Shown: in pieces, positions 1-10,975 of the stretch
How positions within the stretch are numbered: position 1 is the stretch's first letter
How the letters are laid out: every line of letters begins with the position of its first letter
Assembly: GCA_039819065.1 (NCBI GenBank)
Contig: JBCBSS010000005.1
Span: 51,183-115,182, forward strand
Source of the DNA: JBCBSS01 sp039819065
GTDB taxonomy: Bacteria; Bacteroidota; Bacteroidia; Cytophagales; Cyclobacteriaceae
Direction: 5' to 3'
Length of the DNA: 64,000 nt
Notes under the pieces: generated by a model
Seen by the model: the letters and a program-made list of their open reading frames with translations, nothing else
Database searches by the model: none
Told to the model about the DNA's origin: nothing
Made by a program: the position numbers and the translations under genes

Positions 1-3000
1 ATATCTATTACCTGGGTCTCGCTACACATTAGCCCGGCGCTGTTGAGGTCTTGTACTTCTACGATAATCTGGCCAGGGCCTGAATCTGTAAAGAACAACT
101 CGTTACCTACTTGATTGAAGGTAGCCCCATTGCCTTGAATGATATTGAAATTGTAGGATTCGGTAGGCAATGCTAATCCGCCGGCAGCCACAAACTTACC
201 TTCACCGTTGGTATCACCGTTACATTGTAGGTCTATCTGGTTACCAGGGACAAAGAGAGCCCCGACAAAAGCACTGTTAGTGACCGCACTGACCGTAATA
301 GGTACTTGATCCGATACAGGTGGGCAATTAGAAATATTATCAGCCACCGTAACCGTGTATGTCGTGCTACTTGTTGGTGTTGCATTTGGATTGGCCGCAG
401 ATGGGTCATCCAGTCCGGCTAATGGTGGGCTCCAGAAATAGGAGAAGTTGCCTGATCCTCCATTAGCCGTATTGCCTCCGCTGGCTGCATTACCACCTAA
501 TGAAACTACCGTACCAGCACAAACAGCTGTACTATCACCGGCTTCTACCGTGTGTTGTGTGTAAACAGTGATATTTATGCTAATAGAAGGCGCCTCGCAA
601 ACAACGGGGGTACTGGTTCTTTCTGTCACCTCAAGCGTATAAACACCTGCGGTATTAAAATCCAGCGCAACGAAATTACCATTCAACTGGAAGCTACCTA
701 AAGTACCCGCCGACACATCGAATTCTGTTCCTTGGGTTCCAGGGGATAATGTCCATAAATATTCATTGCTAGGATTCAGGTTAACCGAGTAGAATTGCCC
801 GGTCGTCCCTTCACAGACATCTGTCAGTCCACCGCCCGCAATTGGCGTGGTATTCGGCAGAGGGATAACATTCACACTAACAATAGCCGTATCTCTTTGT
901 ACCGGACCAGGTCCGTCCGGGTCATTTGTTACCAATCTAAATATCAGCGTATTACCCGGGTCAAGTGGATCGAGTGTGTATAATCCTGTGACTGTTCTAG
1001 GGTTAGGCCCAGGACCCACCGTCGTAGTTATACTTCCCCCTCCACCACCACCGGAAACATATTCCCAGTTTCCTGAAGTGGCCGTTCCATCCACAGTACC
1101 AGTTAGCGTAATTGTAGGCGCCTCACACTCATTGATAGGGCTGGCTGCGTCAGCAGAAGGGTTGCCTAGAATATCGATAGTGAAGAAAGCGGTGTCTCTC
1201 GGGCACGGGCCTACCGGATCATTAGTAACAAACCTCAAAATAACCTGACCATCGTTGTCTTGCGCATTGCTAGGGTCAAAAGTTGGGTTTAAGCTGAATG
1301 GGTCTGGTGCAAAAATTCCTCCGGTAGTGGCAGAATGAACCTCCCACATCCCATTGGTAGCTGATCCTCCAAGGGTTATATCCAACGCTCCTGCCGGCGT
1401 TGCTGTACCAGCCGCGATATTGATCGTTGTTGGTCCCACCGGGTTAGCTGCCGCTTGAGGATTAATAGTGACATCTACCTGATCTACCTCTGGAGCACAT
1501 CCACCAGCGCCATCAGGATCATCTGTTTGAAAAGTCAAAGTTATAGTTGTACCAATTTCTGCTGCATCAGGAAAGTATTGGGCATTGACATCATTGACAT
1601 TGGAAAAAGCCCCAGCGCCACCGCTCCATGTACCCATCGTAGCCGAACCACCTATACTTCCTTGTAAGATAATAGGGTCTCCTTCACAAAGTATCGTATC
1701 ATTTCCTGCATTTATGATTGGTAATGGTGTGATCGTTATTTCGGTGGTAGAAGCAGCCGGAGTACAGCCTCCTGCACCATCTGGATCATTGGTAGTTAAA
1801 ATAAGTGTAACCGCAGTGCCAACTTCAGTAGGGTCCGGAGTATAAATCGTATTCAATACGGTCGGATCGGTAAAGCTTCCCAATCCACCAGACCAAGTAC
1901 CTGAGCTTGCTGAGCCAGAAACCATACCATTCAATGTAATCACATCACCCTCACAGACTAATTGATTAGCTCCAGCGTCGGCTACTGGTAAAGCGGTTAT
2001 AGTAATATCTACTGTAGAGACTCCCCTTGGGCAACCACCTGCACCATCGGGGTCGTTAGTAGTGAAAGTCAAAGTTACTGTACTCCCAACTTCAGCAGCA
2101 TCAGGGAAATATTCCGCATTAGGGTCATTAGAATTAGAGAATGATCCCAAGCCACCGCTCCAGGCACCAGACGTGGCAGAGCCAGAAAAAGTAGCATTCA
2201 ACAAAATCTGATCAGTCTCACAAACAAGGAAATCGGCTCCGGCATCAGCGATTGGTTCTTCGTTGAAAAGCAATACCACATCATCTGTTTCCACCGGACA
2301 AGTACCACTGGACAGTGTCCAACGTAAAGTGTAGCTTCCATATACTTCAGAAGCGTCAAGGGCCACTGCAGAAGTAGGGTCGTTTATATCAGTAATATCA
2401 AGGCTACCACCTGCAGGTGTAGCGATTATCGTCCAGGTACCGGTAGCAGCTACTCCTGGTGCATTTCCAGCAAGTGCTGATGTCAACCCACATATATCTT
2501 GATCATTACCAGCGGCAGCGGCTGGCGGTGCTACCCCAAAGTCCACTTCTACCGTATCAGTGGTAAAACAATTGGTAGTGGTATTTTCTATCCTCCAAAT
2601 CAATCGATAAAGCCCCGCATCAATAGGCGCATTGATGGTCACATCGGTGTTTTCGTCATTCACATTGGTGAAATTGGCTGTACCAGGCCCACTGAACACT
2701 GACCAGGTTCCCTGCTCGCCAGCGGCGGCGGCATTGCCGTTCAAAGTGAAGCTGGCCGGAAAATCTGTTACCTGATCGAAACATCCAGCCTGAGGCGTTC
2801 CTGCGTTGGCTTGAGTGGGGAGCGGATCAACCACAACATTTATGTTATCCGTTGCAGTACAATTACCCGTCAGATCAGAGGTAAATGCATCAGTTACCGT
2901 AACGGTGTAGACACCTGTAGCAGCAACAGTAGCCATCGGTATGACAGGATCTTCATCAGTGGAGGTAAAACCATTCGGCCCCGTCCAATTAAAGGTAAAA

Positions 3001-4602
3001 GATCCTGAGCCTCCAGTGACATTGGAAGTCAACTGTATATCTTCTTCAGCACAAATCGGACTTGTTACAACACCTGCCGTTATCTGTAAATCAGGATTTA
3101 CCGTAATGGCCGGACGATCTGATAATTCTACATCACAAAAAGTGGTAAGATTTGTGGCTAATACATTGTAAGTAATATCGTTGGTGAGGTTTCCCGAGAA
3201 AATGACTTGGTCTGCTCCATTTCCGACTATCGGTGCCCCAATATTGGCATCATTGGCGTTATTCCTTAGCTGATATTGAATGCCTACTTGCGTATTTTGA
3301 ACAGTAATATCTACTGACTCATTAAAGCAAATATCATCGGCATTAGATATTACGTTCACATCTGTGGGTAATGGGTTTTCTATCAGCGTGACGGGTGTTC
3401 TATTATCACTAGTACAACCATCATCATATTCCGCATAATAGGTTCCCGGTCCGGGTGGCGTGAAGGGCACTCCTGTACCGACGAGGTTTCCTCCAACGGG
3501 TGCGTCAAACCAATTCACCACCGTCGGAGGCCCTGGGTCATCAACAAAGATTGGAGGAATCGGGTCGCCTTCGCAATAAACATTACCTATTGGATTAGTA
3601 GGGTCTATAGGTCCAATAATCTCTATCAGAGATGTCGCCTCTATGGGATCATTATCTCCATCAGGTCCTGGTGCCGGAGCAACCCCATCATCAAATGGAT
3701 TACAGACATTCCAGTTCTGAACTGTAACAACGAAAATATCGCCTATTTCTTCATCGGCCGAGATCATTGCAATATCAAGTGTGGCTTCATTAGCCACTTG
3801 CACAGCAGGCAGTACGGCCGCAGGATATATTATGGCACCTCTCGGATCTACGTAGGGTTGGCCATTAACCGGTGGTGCAGGATTAAATGTTCCGTCGGCC
3901 ATAGTTACTTGTACACCGCCCACAAAAACATTAGGAATCCTAGCCCCTGCTCCGGTAACTACATCCCCGTAAACAAATCTTACCCAGCGTTGTCTCTGGT
4001 TGGGCACATTTGGTTCCTGAGCTACATTACAATTGAATTCGGTAGCATCATTGAATATGACATTGAAATCGGTATTAACACATACTTCTTCAATGGCAGG
4101 GTCCAGTGCCACATTACCTCCATTACTGTCATCTGTAGAATATGAAAGTACAATTTGGGTCTGATCAAAGGCACTCAAATTATTAGGATTTCCTGTTCCA
4201 CATGCTTGGCCGTCATATGTAGGAAAAACGACTGGCTCATAAAAGCAATCAGCCCCAGGAGGATAGTCAAACTGGGCCTGGCCCTCAAATAAGTTGGTAA
4301 AGGTTTCAGTAAGGTCTCCAGCGGCAAAGGTTAGGGTAGTGACGGTATTGCCTGCATCATTCCAATGAAACTCAAAAGATAGCAGATCAGGATCGAAAGC
4401 AGCAAAGGCTGGGTTAATACCAAAAGAAGCCCGTATTATAACTGTTTGAGGGTCACCAGGAAGTGCGCACAATTCAGAACTTAAGATAGCAGAACCTTGA
4501 ACACCGACATTGAAAATGTCATCGCATGTTTGGGCTTGGGAAAGTCTGGGCAGGATAATAAGTATACCAAAAACAAATAAAAAAGATAATTTATCCTTCA
4601 TA
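1..4602 (-). CDS. Giant secreted repeat protein (PKD/SprB-like adhesin), C-terminus outside window
   Basis: An open frame runs leftward from an ATG at 4602 to the window edge without a stop, giving 1,534 codons, so the gene is partial. It opens with a signal peptide (about residues 1-23, cleavage predicted after SQA). Beyond that it is a string of Ig/PKD-like modules rich in Asp, Gly, Thr and Asn, with motifs such as GTWSGG and NDPDGAGG. At least three copies (anchors near 1507, 1774 and 2041) have an exact 267-bp period, or 89 residues, with looser copies further downstream. Such Bacteroidetes proteins are usually T9SS-exported surface adhesins or gliding proteins like SprB, normally ending in a sorting domain that would lie outside the window. 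Surface location and an adhesive role are inferences. Confidence 0.85.
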
Positions 4603-4805
4603 GTTATCCACTACGGATCGGGTAGCGTGCTTCTTTCTAAAAAATAACAACCAGAGCCAGACTGATAGCGACTAAACTATTATCATTAATGCTGATAATA
4701 ACGAGCTAGTAACCCTAAAGAAAATGAAATATAAAACTATTAAAGCAATCAGGAAATATTTGTATCAAAAATCAGCATTCAAGGCTTTTTTTTAAAGTAA
4801 TGATC

Positions 4806-4813
4806 TACATTTG
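4806..4813 (+). promoter_or_regulatory. Bacteroidetes -7 element upstream of pyrG
   Basis: TACATTTG matches the Bacteroidetes sigma-A -7 consensus TAnnTTTG and lies 24 bases before the pyrG ATG. A clear -33 TTG is not seen at the usual distance. Confidence 0.5.
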
Positions 4814-4837
4814 CATCCCATAAGTTCAAATTAACTT

Positions 4838-6460
4838 ATGGGATCTACGAAATACATTTTTGTTACTGGTGGAGTAACATCCTCTTTAGGTAAAGGTATC
4901 ATTTCTGCATCGCTTGGCAAACTTTTGGAAGCACGAGGTTACAATGTAACCATTCAAAAATTTGACCCTTATCTTAACATAGATCCCGGAACGCTCAATC
5001 CTTATGAGCATGGTGAATGCTACGTTACCAATGATGGGGCCGAAACTGACTTAGACCTCGGTCATTATGAACGTTTTTTGAACCACCCTACTTCTCAGGA
5101 CAATAACGTTACTACTGGTAGAATTTATAATAACGTCATTACCAAAGAGAGAAAAGGGGAATATCTAGGAAAGACTGTACAAGTTATTCCGCATATCACT
5201 GACGAGATTAAGCGTAATATATTTCTGCTGGGTGAATCAGGGGAGCATGACTTTGTCATTACAGAAATAGGGGGATGTGTTGGTGACATCGAATCCTTAC
5301 CATTCATTGAAGCTGTAAGGCAAGCCAAGTGGGATCTTGGCCCTAACAACTCAATCGTAGTTCACCTTACACTTATACCCTATCTGAAAGCGGCTAAAGA
5401 ACTCAAGACAAAACCAACGCAACACTCGGTCAAGCAACTATTAGAAGCAGGTATCCAACCTGATATCCTGGTCTGTCGCTCCGAGCAGCATATTCCGGTA
5501 GAAATTCGAAAAAAACTAGCCCTTTTCTGCAACGTGAATATCAATTCGGTCATTGAAGCACTTGATGCTGAAACGATTTATGATGTTCCGATATTGATGC
5601 GCAAAGAAAAACTTGCTGAGCGTGTGCTTGCCAAGCTAAAAATGGCAAATAAAGAGGAGCCAGACCTGGAAGATTGGAAAGCGTTCTTAGGTAAGCTTAA
5701 AAACCCAACCGAGGAGGTCAGTTTGGCCTTAATTGGTAAATATGTAGAACTTCCGGACGCGTATAAAAGTATTGTTGAGGCGTTTGTCCACGCTGGAGCA
5801 CAAAATGAGTGCAAGGTTAACGTAAGCTGGATATCATCAGAGAGTATTACCGCTGAGAATGCCGAGAATTTGCTTGGTAGTTTCGACGGGATGCTTGTTG
5901 CTCCAGGTTTTGGAGAGCGAGGTATAGACGGAAAGATTGAAGCAGCCCGTTTTGCACGTGAAAATAAAGTGCCTTTCTTTGGTATTTGTTTGGGTATGCA
6001 GTGTGCAGTGGTTGAGTTTGCCAGAAATGTATTGAAAATCAAATCTGCCGCTTCTACCGAGATCGATCCAGAGGGAGCAAACCCTGTAATAGATCTTATG
6101 GAAGATCAGAAAAAGATCATTGATCTTGGGGGTACAATGAGATTGGGTGCCTATCCTTGTAAGCTAAAAAAGGGAACAAAAGCGCACAATATTTACAATA
6201 GTGCTAACATAGAAGAAAGACATCGCCACCGATACGAGTTTAATAATAAATATCTTGATAAATTTGAAAAAGCTGGATTAAGGGCTTCTGGTATCAACCC
6301 TGATTCTAAGCTCGTAGAGGTAGTCGAGCTAAAAGATCATCCCTGGTACATTGGAACACAATATCATCCGGAGTTGAAAAGCACTGTACTTAATCCCCAC
6401 CCTTTATTCGTAAGCTTTATCAAGGCTGCTATAGATAACAAAAAGTCTGACAGTAAATAG
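4838..6460 (+). CDS. pyrG: CTP synthase
   Basis: This gene makes CTP from UTP, ATP and glutamine, the last step of pyrimidine nucleotide synthesis. At 540 residues it is full length. The N-terminal amidoligase domain (about 1-270) opens with the P-loop stretch TGGVTSSLGKGI. The C-terminal class I glutamine amidotransferase domain carries the nucleophile Cys384 in GICLGMQC and the His510/Glu512 pair in YHPE. It is followed after 22 bases by yidC, so the two may be co-transcribed. It starts at the ATG just after a TAnnTTTG promoter element. Nothing looks unusual. Confidence 0.98.
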   Translation: MGSTKYIFVTGGVTSSLGKGIISASLGKLLEARGYNVTIQKFDPYLNIDPGTLNPYEHGECYVTNDGAETDLDLGHYERFLNHPTSQDNNVTTGRIYNNVITKERKGEYLGKTVQVIPHITDEIKRNIFLLGESGEHDFVITEIGGCVGDIESLPFIEAVRQAKWDLGPNNSIVVHLTLIPYLKAAKELKTKPTQHSVKQLLEAGIQPDILVCRSEQHIPVEIRKKLALFCNVNINSVIEALDAETIYDVPILMRKEKLAERVLAKLKMANKEEPDLEDWKAFLGKLKNPTEEVSLALIGKYVELPDAYKSIVEAFVHAGAQNECKVNVSWISSESITAENAENLLGSFDGMLVAPGFGERGIDGKIEAARFARENKVPFFGICLGMQCAVVEFARNVLKIKSAASTEIDPEGANPVIDLMEDQKKIIDLGGTMRLGAYPCKLKKGTKAHNIYNSANIEERHRHRYEFNNKYLDKFEKAGLRASGINPDSKLVEVVELKDHPWYIGTQYHPELKSTVLNPHPLFVSFIKAAIDNKKSDSK

Positions 6461-6482
6461 AAATTAATTACCATTACCGATT

Positions 6483-8342
6483 ATGGATAGAAACCAAGCC
6501 ATAGGTTTAGTACTATTATCAATATTACTCATAGTATATTTTCAGTTCTTTGCTCCTGAACCTGAGCCTATTGTCGAGGAAAGCACTTCTCAAACAGAAC
6601 AGGTAGAACAAAAGGCCGAACAACCAAAAGAAGCCGTAATTCAATCTACACCCGACACAACGACCGTCAGTGATTCCGTCTCATCTTTGGTTAACAGCCA
6701 GCAGTACGGCGCATTTGCTCTTGGGCTTAATGGCTCAGCCAAGGAATTTACATTGGAAAATAAAAAAGTGTTGATCGTACTGACCAATCAGGGAGCAAAC
6801 ATCAAAGAAGTTCGACTGAAAGACTTTTTGACATATAGCAAGAGCCCGCTTATTCTGGCAGATGAAGCAAGCAGTACTAAATCATTGAAATTTCGACACA
6901 CTGATGTCCAATCCAATTTCAATAACACACTTGACTTAAATGATCGAAAATTCTTTTACAAAGGAGAAACTGCCGAATTTAATGACACCACACGAGTTAC
7001 ATTTACTTATGCACTAACCGGAGGCCGATTTGTAAAGCAAATCTATACCTTACCTAAAGAAGGTTATAAGTTAGGGTACGAAGTAGAGTTCAGTGATGCC
7101 AATATCGTAGCTAGTGATGCGCTGGAATATTCTTGGACTAATAACCTGAAGTTATTGGAAAATGATATCGCTGTAAGCAGAAGCAAGGCCACCATCAATT
7201 ATTACACAGCGGATGGAGATTTTGACGGCTTGAGTGAGACATCTACGGATTACGAAGAAGAAACGCTATCATCACCCACAAAATGGGTGGCTATGAAACA
7301 AAAATTCTTTACCGCAGCATTCATTGCCGATAGCACCTTCTCCCGAGGTAAAGTCTCAACCAATGCTGATGAAGGTAATCCGCAGGTAGTTAAAACCGCT
7401 GCAGTAGATTTGGCCATACCGGTTTCAAGCATCAATAATGGAAAGGCCTCTTTCCAGTATTATTTTGGGCCTAATGATTATAGCCTTCTAAAGAAAGTTA
7501 CAGAAGGGTTTTCCGAAAATTTGAGTTTGGGGTGGCCACCGGTAAGTTGGGTAAATAAGGGGATCATTATTCCTCTATTCAAGTTTCTCGAAAGAGGCAT
7601 AGCCAATTATGGTATAATCATTATTCTCATAGTCTTTATCATCAAGCTTTGTCTCTCACCGCTGTCCTACAAGTCGTATCTCTCTATGGCTAAAATGAAG
7701 GTTTTAAAGCCGGAGCTAGACGAAATCAAAAAGAGAAATGAAGATGATATGTCTAAGGTTCAGCAAGAACAAATGAAGCTCTATCGTCAAGTCGGTGTGA
7801 ATCCAATAAGCGGTTGTATACCGATGCTACTTCAAATGCCCATACTTTTTGCCATGTTCTATTTCTTTCCAAAATCAATAGAACTTAGGCAACAAGCATT
7901 CTTATGGGCCGATGATTTATCAACTTATGATGCCATTCTTACCTGGGAGGCACAGATCCCATTGCTAAGTTCCATTTATGGAAATCACGTTAGCTTGTTC
8001 ACTTTGTTGATGACGTTATCTACAATACTATACACCTGGTCTAATAATCAGGTAAGTTCAGTACAAGGGCCGATGAAGTCAATTGGTTATGTAATGCCAA
8101 TTGTATTTATGTTTGTCCTCAACTCGTTCCCAGCAGCTTTGAGCTTCTACTATTTCGTTTCAAACTTGGTGACCTTTGGCCAACAGGCGTTAATCAGGCG
8201 ATTTGTGGATGACTCGAAAATCAAAGCGATTCTGGACGAGAACAAAAAGAAAAATGTCAATAAGAAGAAGTCCAAATTCCAAATGCGGCTTGAAGAAGCC
8301 ATGAAAGCAGGACAGGAATCCAAGAAAAAGGGCAAAAAGTAA
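6483..8342 (+). CDS. yidC: Membrane protein insertase YidC
   Basis: YidC inserts and folds inner-membrane proteins, alone or with SecYEG. The 619-residue protein has the Gram-negative layout: an N-terminal membrane anchor (about 4-22), an acidic linker, a large periplasmic beta domain (about 60-350) and a C-terminal conserved core of five membrane segments starting near residue 365. The core includes the cytoplasmic loop with LYRQVGVNP. The C-terminus is a Lys-rich tail, as is common for ribosome contact. It follows pyrG by 22 bases and is closed by strong hairpins at 8354-8437. Confidence 0.97.
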   Translation: MDRNQAIGLVLLSILLIVYFQFFAPEPEPIVEESTSQTEQVEQKAEQPKEAVIQSTPDTTTVSDSVSSLVNSQQYGAFALGLNGSAKEFTLENKKVLIVLTNQGANIKEVRLKDFLTYSKSPLILADEASSTKSLKFRHTDVQSNFNNTLDLNDRKFFYKGETAEFNDTTRVTFTYALTGGRFVKQIYTLPKEGYKLGYEVEFSDANIVASDALEYSWTNNLKLLENDIAVSRSKATINYYTADGDFDGLSETSTDYEEETLSSPTKWVAMKQKFFTAAFIADSTFSRGKVSTNADEGNPQVVKTAAVDLAIPVSSINNGKASFQYYFGPNDYSLLKKVTEGFSENLSLGWPPVSWVNKGIIIPLFKFLERGIANYGIIIILIVFIIKLCLSPLSYKSYLSMAKMKVLKPELDEIKKRNEDDMSKVQQEQMKLYRQVGVNPISGCIPMLLQMPILFAMFYFFPKSIELRQQAFLWADDLSTYDAILTWEAQIPLLSSIYGNHVSLFTLLMTLSTILYTWSNNQVSSVQGPMKSIGYVMPIVFMFVLNSFPAALSFYYFVSNLVTFGQQALIRRFVDDSKIKAILDENKKKNVNKKKSKFQMRLEEAMKAGQESKKKGKK

Positions 8343-8353
8343 TTTGATACAAA

Positions 8354-8437
8354 AGGGCTGTTATTAGTGCATAAAACAGCCCTCGACCAAGGGTCAATTT
8401 TCTTTTTAATATCTAAGAAAATTGACCTTTTTATTTT
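8354..8437 (+). terminator. Double hairpin terminator after yidC
   Basis: Two consecutive hairpins follow the yidC stop. AGGGCTGTT at 8354-8362 pairs with AACAGCCCT at 8375-8383. A 13-bp perfect stem (8392-8404 with 8415-8427) is followed at once by a T-rich run to 8437. The second has the classic intrinsic terminator form. Confidence 0.85.
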
Positions 8438-8529
8438 ATAGCCTTTTGACCTTCATGTACTTCCAGATGGTCATTGACATAGTTCAAAATGAGTTTCATT
8501 TGATGCACTAGATAATTCGATTAAACTTC

Positions 8530-8537
8530 TATCTTTG
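8530..8537 (+). promoter_or_regulatory. Bacteroidetes -7 element upstream of the MBL-fold gene
   Basis: TATCTTTG matches TAnnTTTG and lies 35 bases upstream of the GTG at 8573. The nearest upstream TTG (8500-8502) is 27 bases away, slightly far for a -33 element. Confidence 0.45.
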
Positions 8538-8572
8538 TAGCCCTAACATTTCAAACATCGACAAAGCGGAAC

Positions 8573-9259
8573 GTGAATTTGGAAATCACTTACTATGGTC
8601 ACTCCTCTTTTGAGGTATCAGTTGCAAGCAAAAAACTATTATTCGATCCATTTATAACACCCAACGAACTAGCAAAAGATGTTAATATCCAAAGCATAGT
8701 TCCGGATTATATTCTATTGTCGCACGGTCATGCTGACCATGTGGCTGATGTGGAAAGAATTTACGCCAACGGTGCCGCCAAGATCATTTCCAATTTCGAA
8801 GTGGTTACGTGGTTCCAGACAAAGGGGCTCGACAATGTTCACCCTATGAACCACGGTGGCAGCTGGAGGTTTGATTTTGGAAGGGTAAAGATGGTCAGCG
8901 CAGTACATAGCAGTAGCATGCCAGATGGTTCATACGGTGGTAATGCAATTGGTTTTGTGATCGAAGCTGACGGCATCACTTTTTACTACGCAGGTGATAC
9001 AGCCCTTACTTTGGACATGCAATTGATCAAAGAGGAATTTGACATCGATTTTGCCTTCCTTCCCATAGGAGATAACTTCACCATGGATATCCATGATGCC
9101 TTTAAGGCCGCAAAGTTTGTAGGCACTAATAAGGTAGTAGCCATGCATTTCGACACTTTTCCTTATATAGAAATAGACAAAGAAGCAGTTAAAAAGTTGG
9201 CTAGTCAGAATGATGTAGAACTCATCTTGCCAGAGATAGGCAACACTTTTAAAATTTAA
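8573..9259 (+). CDS. MBL-fold metal-dependent hydrolase (UPF0173-like)
   Basis: This is a 228-residue metallo-beta-lactamase-fold protein. The metal-binding signature HGHADH is at residues 51-56, and later His/Asp ligands appear in the AGDTAL and AMHFDTFP contexts. The size and the N-terminal YYGHSSF match the UPF0173/YtkL group of predicted hydrolases, whose substrate is unknown. Translation starts at GTG 8573, the first usable start after the promoter element. It precedes parA by 8 bases and probably shares its transcript. Confidence 0.88.
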   Translation: MNLEITYYGHSSFEVSVASKKLLFDPFITPNELAKDVNIQSIVPDYILLSHGHADHVADVERIYANGAAKIISNFEVVTWFQTKGLDNVHPMNHGGSWRFDFGRVKMVSAVHSSSMPDGSYGGNAIGFVIEADGITFYYAGDTALTLDMQLIKEEFDIDFAFLPIGDNFTMDIHDAFKAAKFVGTNKVVAMHFDTFPYIEIDKEAVKKLASQNDVELILPEIGNTFKI

Positions 9260-9267
9260 TTCAGTCA

Positions 9268-10041
9268 ATGGGTAAAATAATAGCATTAGCTAATCAAAAA
9301 GGCGGTGTTGGAAAAACCACATCCGCAATAAACTTATCAGCCAGCTTAGCCGCTCTCGAACATAAAACATTGGTGGTAGATGCTGATCCTCAGGCCAATT
9401 CGACTTCAGGACTGAGCATTAACCCTAAGGAGGTAGAGGTAAGCATATACGAGTGTATGGTTAACGGTGTAGCTGCTAAAGACGCCATCGTTGAAACTGA
9501 CATTGACTATCTACACGTATTGCCATCCCATATTAACCTGGTAGGTGCAGAAGTGGAGATGGTGAATATCGAAAAGCGCGAGGAAAAAATGCGAGCGGCC
9601 TTGGCTCCCATCAAGGACGATTACGATTTCATTTTGATAGATTGCTCACCATCATTGGGTTTAATTACCATTAACGCTTTAACTGCCGCGAACTCCGTTG
9701 TGGTACCTGTTCAATGTGAATACTTTGCTTTGGAAGGTTTAGGTAAACTGCTCAATACCATTAAGATCATTCAATCACGGCTGAACACTAACCTGGAAAT
9801 AGAGGGCATATTACTTACCATGTATGACGTAAGGCTTAACCTTTCAAATCAGGTTGTGGACGAAGTAAAAACTCACTTCAATAAGATGGTTTTTGAGACC
9901 ATTATCCCACGTAACATTAAATTGAGTGAATCGCCCAGCTTTGGACTACCTGCTATAGCACATGATGCTGAAAGTAAGGGAGCCCTGAGTTATCTCAACT
10001 TGGCAAAGGAAATATTGGAAAAGAACGGAGTTTCTAAATAA
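9268..10041 (+). CDS. parA: Chromosome-partitioning ATPase ParA/Soj
   Basis: ParA is a dimerising ATPase that moves ParB-bound origin regions and couples replication to segregation. The deviant Walker A KGGVGKT is at residues 11-17, with DADPQANST and the switch stretch IDCSPSLG following. At 257 residues it is the normal chromosomal Soj length. parB follows after 23 bases, and the pair continues into DUF5683, dapB and lepB, a neighbourhood typical of Bacteroidetes. Confidence 0.96.
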   Translation: MGKIIALANQKGGVGKTTSAINLSASLAALEHKTLVVDADPQANSTSGLSINPKEVEVSIYECMVNGVAAKDAIVETDIDYLHVLPSHINLVGAEVEMVNIEKREEKMRAALAPIKDDYDFILIDCSPSLGLITINALTAANSVVVPVQCEYFALEGLGKLLNTIKIIQSRLNTNLEIEGILLTMYDVRLNLSNQVVDEVKTHFNKMVFETIIPRNIKLSESPSFGLPAIAHDAESKGALSYLNLAKEILEKNGVSK

Positions 10042-10064
10042 TTAAAACATTAAGCCTGTAGCGA

Positions 10065-10970
10065 ATGAGTAAAAAACCAGCAAAAAAAAGGTCGGCTTTA
10101 GGAAGAGGTTTAGGAGCATTGTTGGAAGATTCGCCCTCATCGACAACTTCAATAGCGAAAGAAGGAATTGTACCCAACGTCGGATCGATCAATGAGATCG
10201 CTTTAGAGGATATAGACGTAAACCCATTCCAGCCAAGAACTCACTTTGATGATGACGCACTTAATGAATTAGCAGATTCTATTAAGACGCAGGGGATTAT
10301 TCAGCCTATTACCGTTCGTAAGTTGGCCCAAAATAAATTCCAGCTTATCTCAGGTGAGAGAAGGTTTCAAGCATCCAAAAGAGCGGGATTAGAGAAAGTA
10401 CCTGCATACGTACGCATGGCGGATGACCAGCAAATGCTGGAAATGGCGCTTATCGAGAATATTCAAAGAGAGAACCTAAACGCCATAGAGATAGCACTCA
10501 GTTATCAGCGGCTAATTACTGAGTGTGATCTCAAACAGGAGCAACTTGGTGATAGAGTGGGTAAGAATAGAACTACGGTAAACAATTACCTAAGATTACT
10601 TAAGTTACCGCCAGATATTCAGGCTGCGCTTAGAGATAAGAAAATATCAATGGGTCACGCCAGGGCCTTAGTGAACATAGAAAACGTTGATCTCCAATTA
10701 CATATATTCAATCGAGCGATTGAAGAAGATCTTTCAGTAAGAAAAATCGAAGCACTGGTTAGAGAGGCAATGAGTGAGAAGCCTGAGCCGGTTGCTCAAA
10801 AGACTGAGGTATCTGAAAACCCGGAAATCAAACAATTACAGTCTCGGTTGACGTCTCACTTCGGTACGAAAGTTGTTATTAAAGCTGACAACAAAAACAA
10901 AGGAGAAATCAAAATTCCATTCCTATCTACTGATGACCTCAATAGGATATTGGATATTTTGGACGCTTAA
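10065..10970 (+). CDS. parB: Chromosome-partitioning protein ParB/Spo0J
   Basis: ParB binds parS sites, spreads as a CTP-dependent clamp and stimulates ParA. The 301-residue protein shows the basic N-terminal LGRGLGALL motif, a ParB/Srx CTP-binding domain (about 40-135, with GERRFQA), a helix-turn-helix region (about 145-200) and a C-terminal dimerisation domain. It follows parA directly. No convincing parS palindrome was found in the window, so the cognate sites probably lie elsewhere. Confidence 0.96.
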   Translation: MSKKPAKKRSALGRGLGALLEDSPSSTTSIAKEGIVPNVGSINEIALEDIDVNPFQPRTHFDDDALNELADSIKTQGIIQPITVRKLAQNKFQLISGERRFQASKRAGLEKVPAYVRMADDQQMLEMALIENIQRENLNAIEIALSYQRLITECDLKQEQLGDRVGKNRTTVNNYLRLLKLPPDIQAALRDKKISMGHARALVNIENVDLQLHIFNRAIEEDLSVRKIEALVREAMSEKPEPVAQKTEVSENPEIKQLQSRLTSHFGTKVVIKADNKNKGEIKIPFLSTDDLNRILDILDA

Positions 10971-10975
10971 CCACT

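Noticed and set aside
847..1248. Plus-strand reading frames inside the left 4.6 kb
   Set aside because: They are shadows of the long minus-strand repeat gene, with no signal peptide or domain of their own.
1468..2280. CRISPR array
   Set aside because: The periodic repeats are 267 bp, in frame, and encode protein modules; there are no short direct repeats with unique spacers and no cas genes.
9268..10970. parS sites near parAB
   Set aside because: No palindrome close to TGTTTCACGTGAAACA was found by eye; only a weak ACACGTGT at about 55.15 kb.
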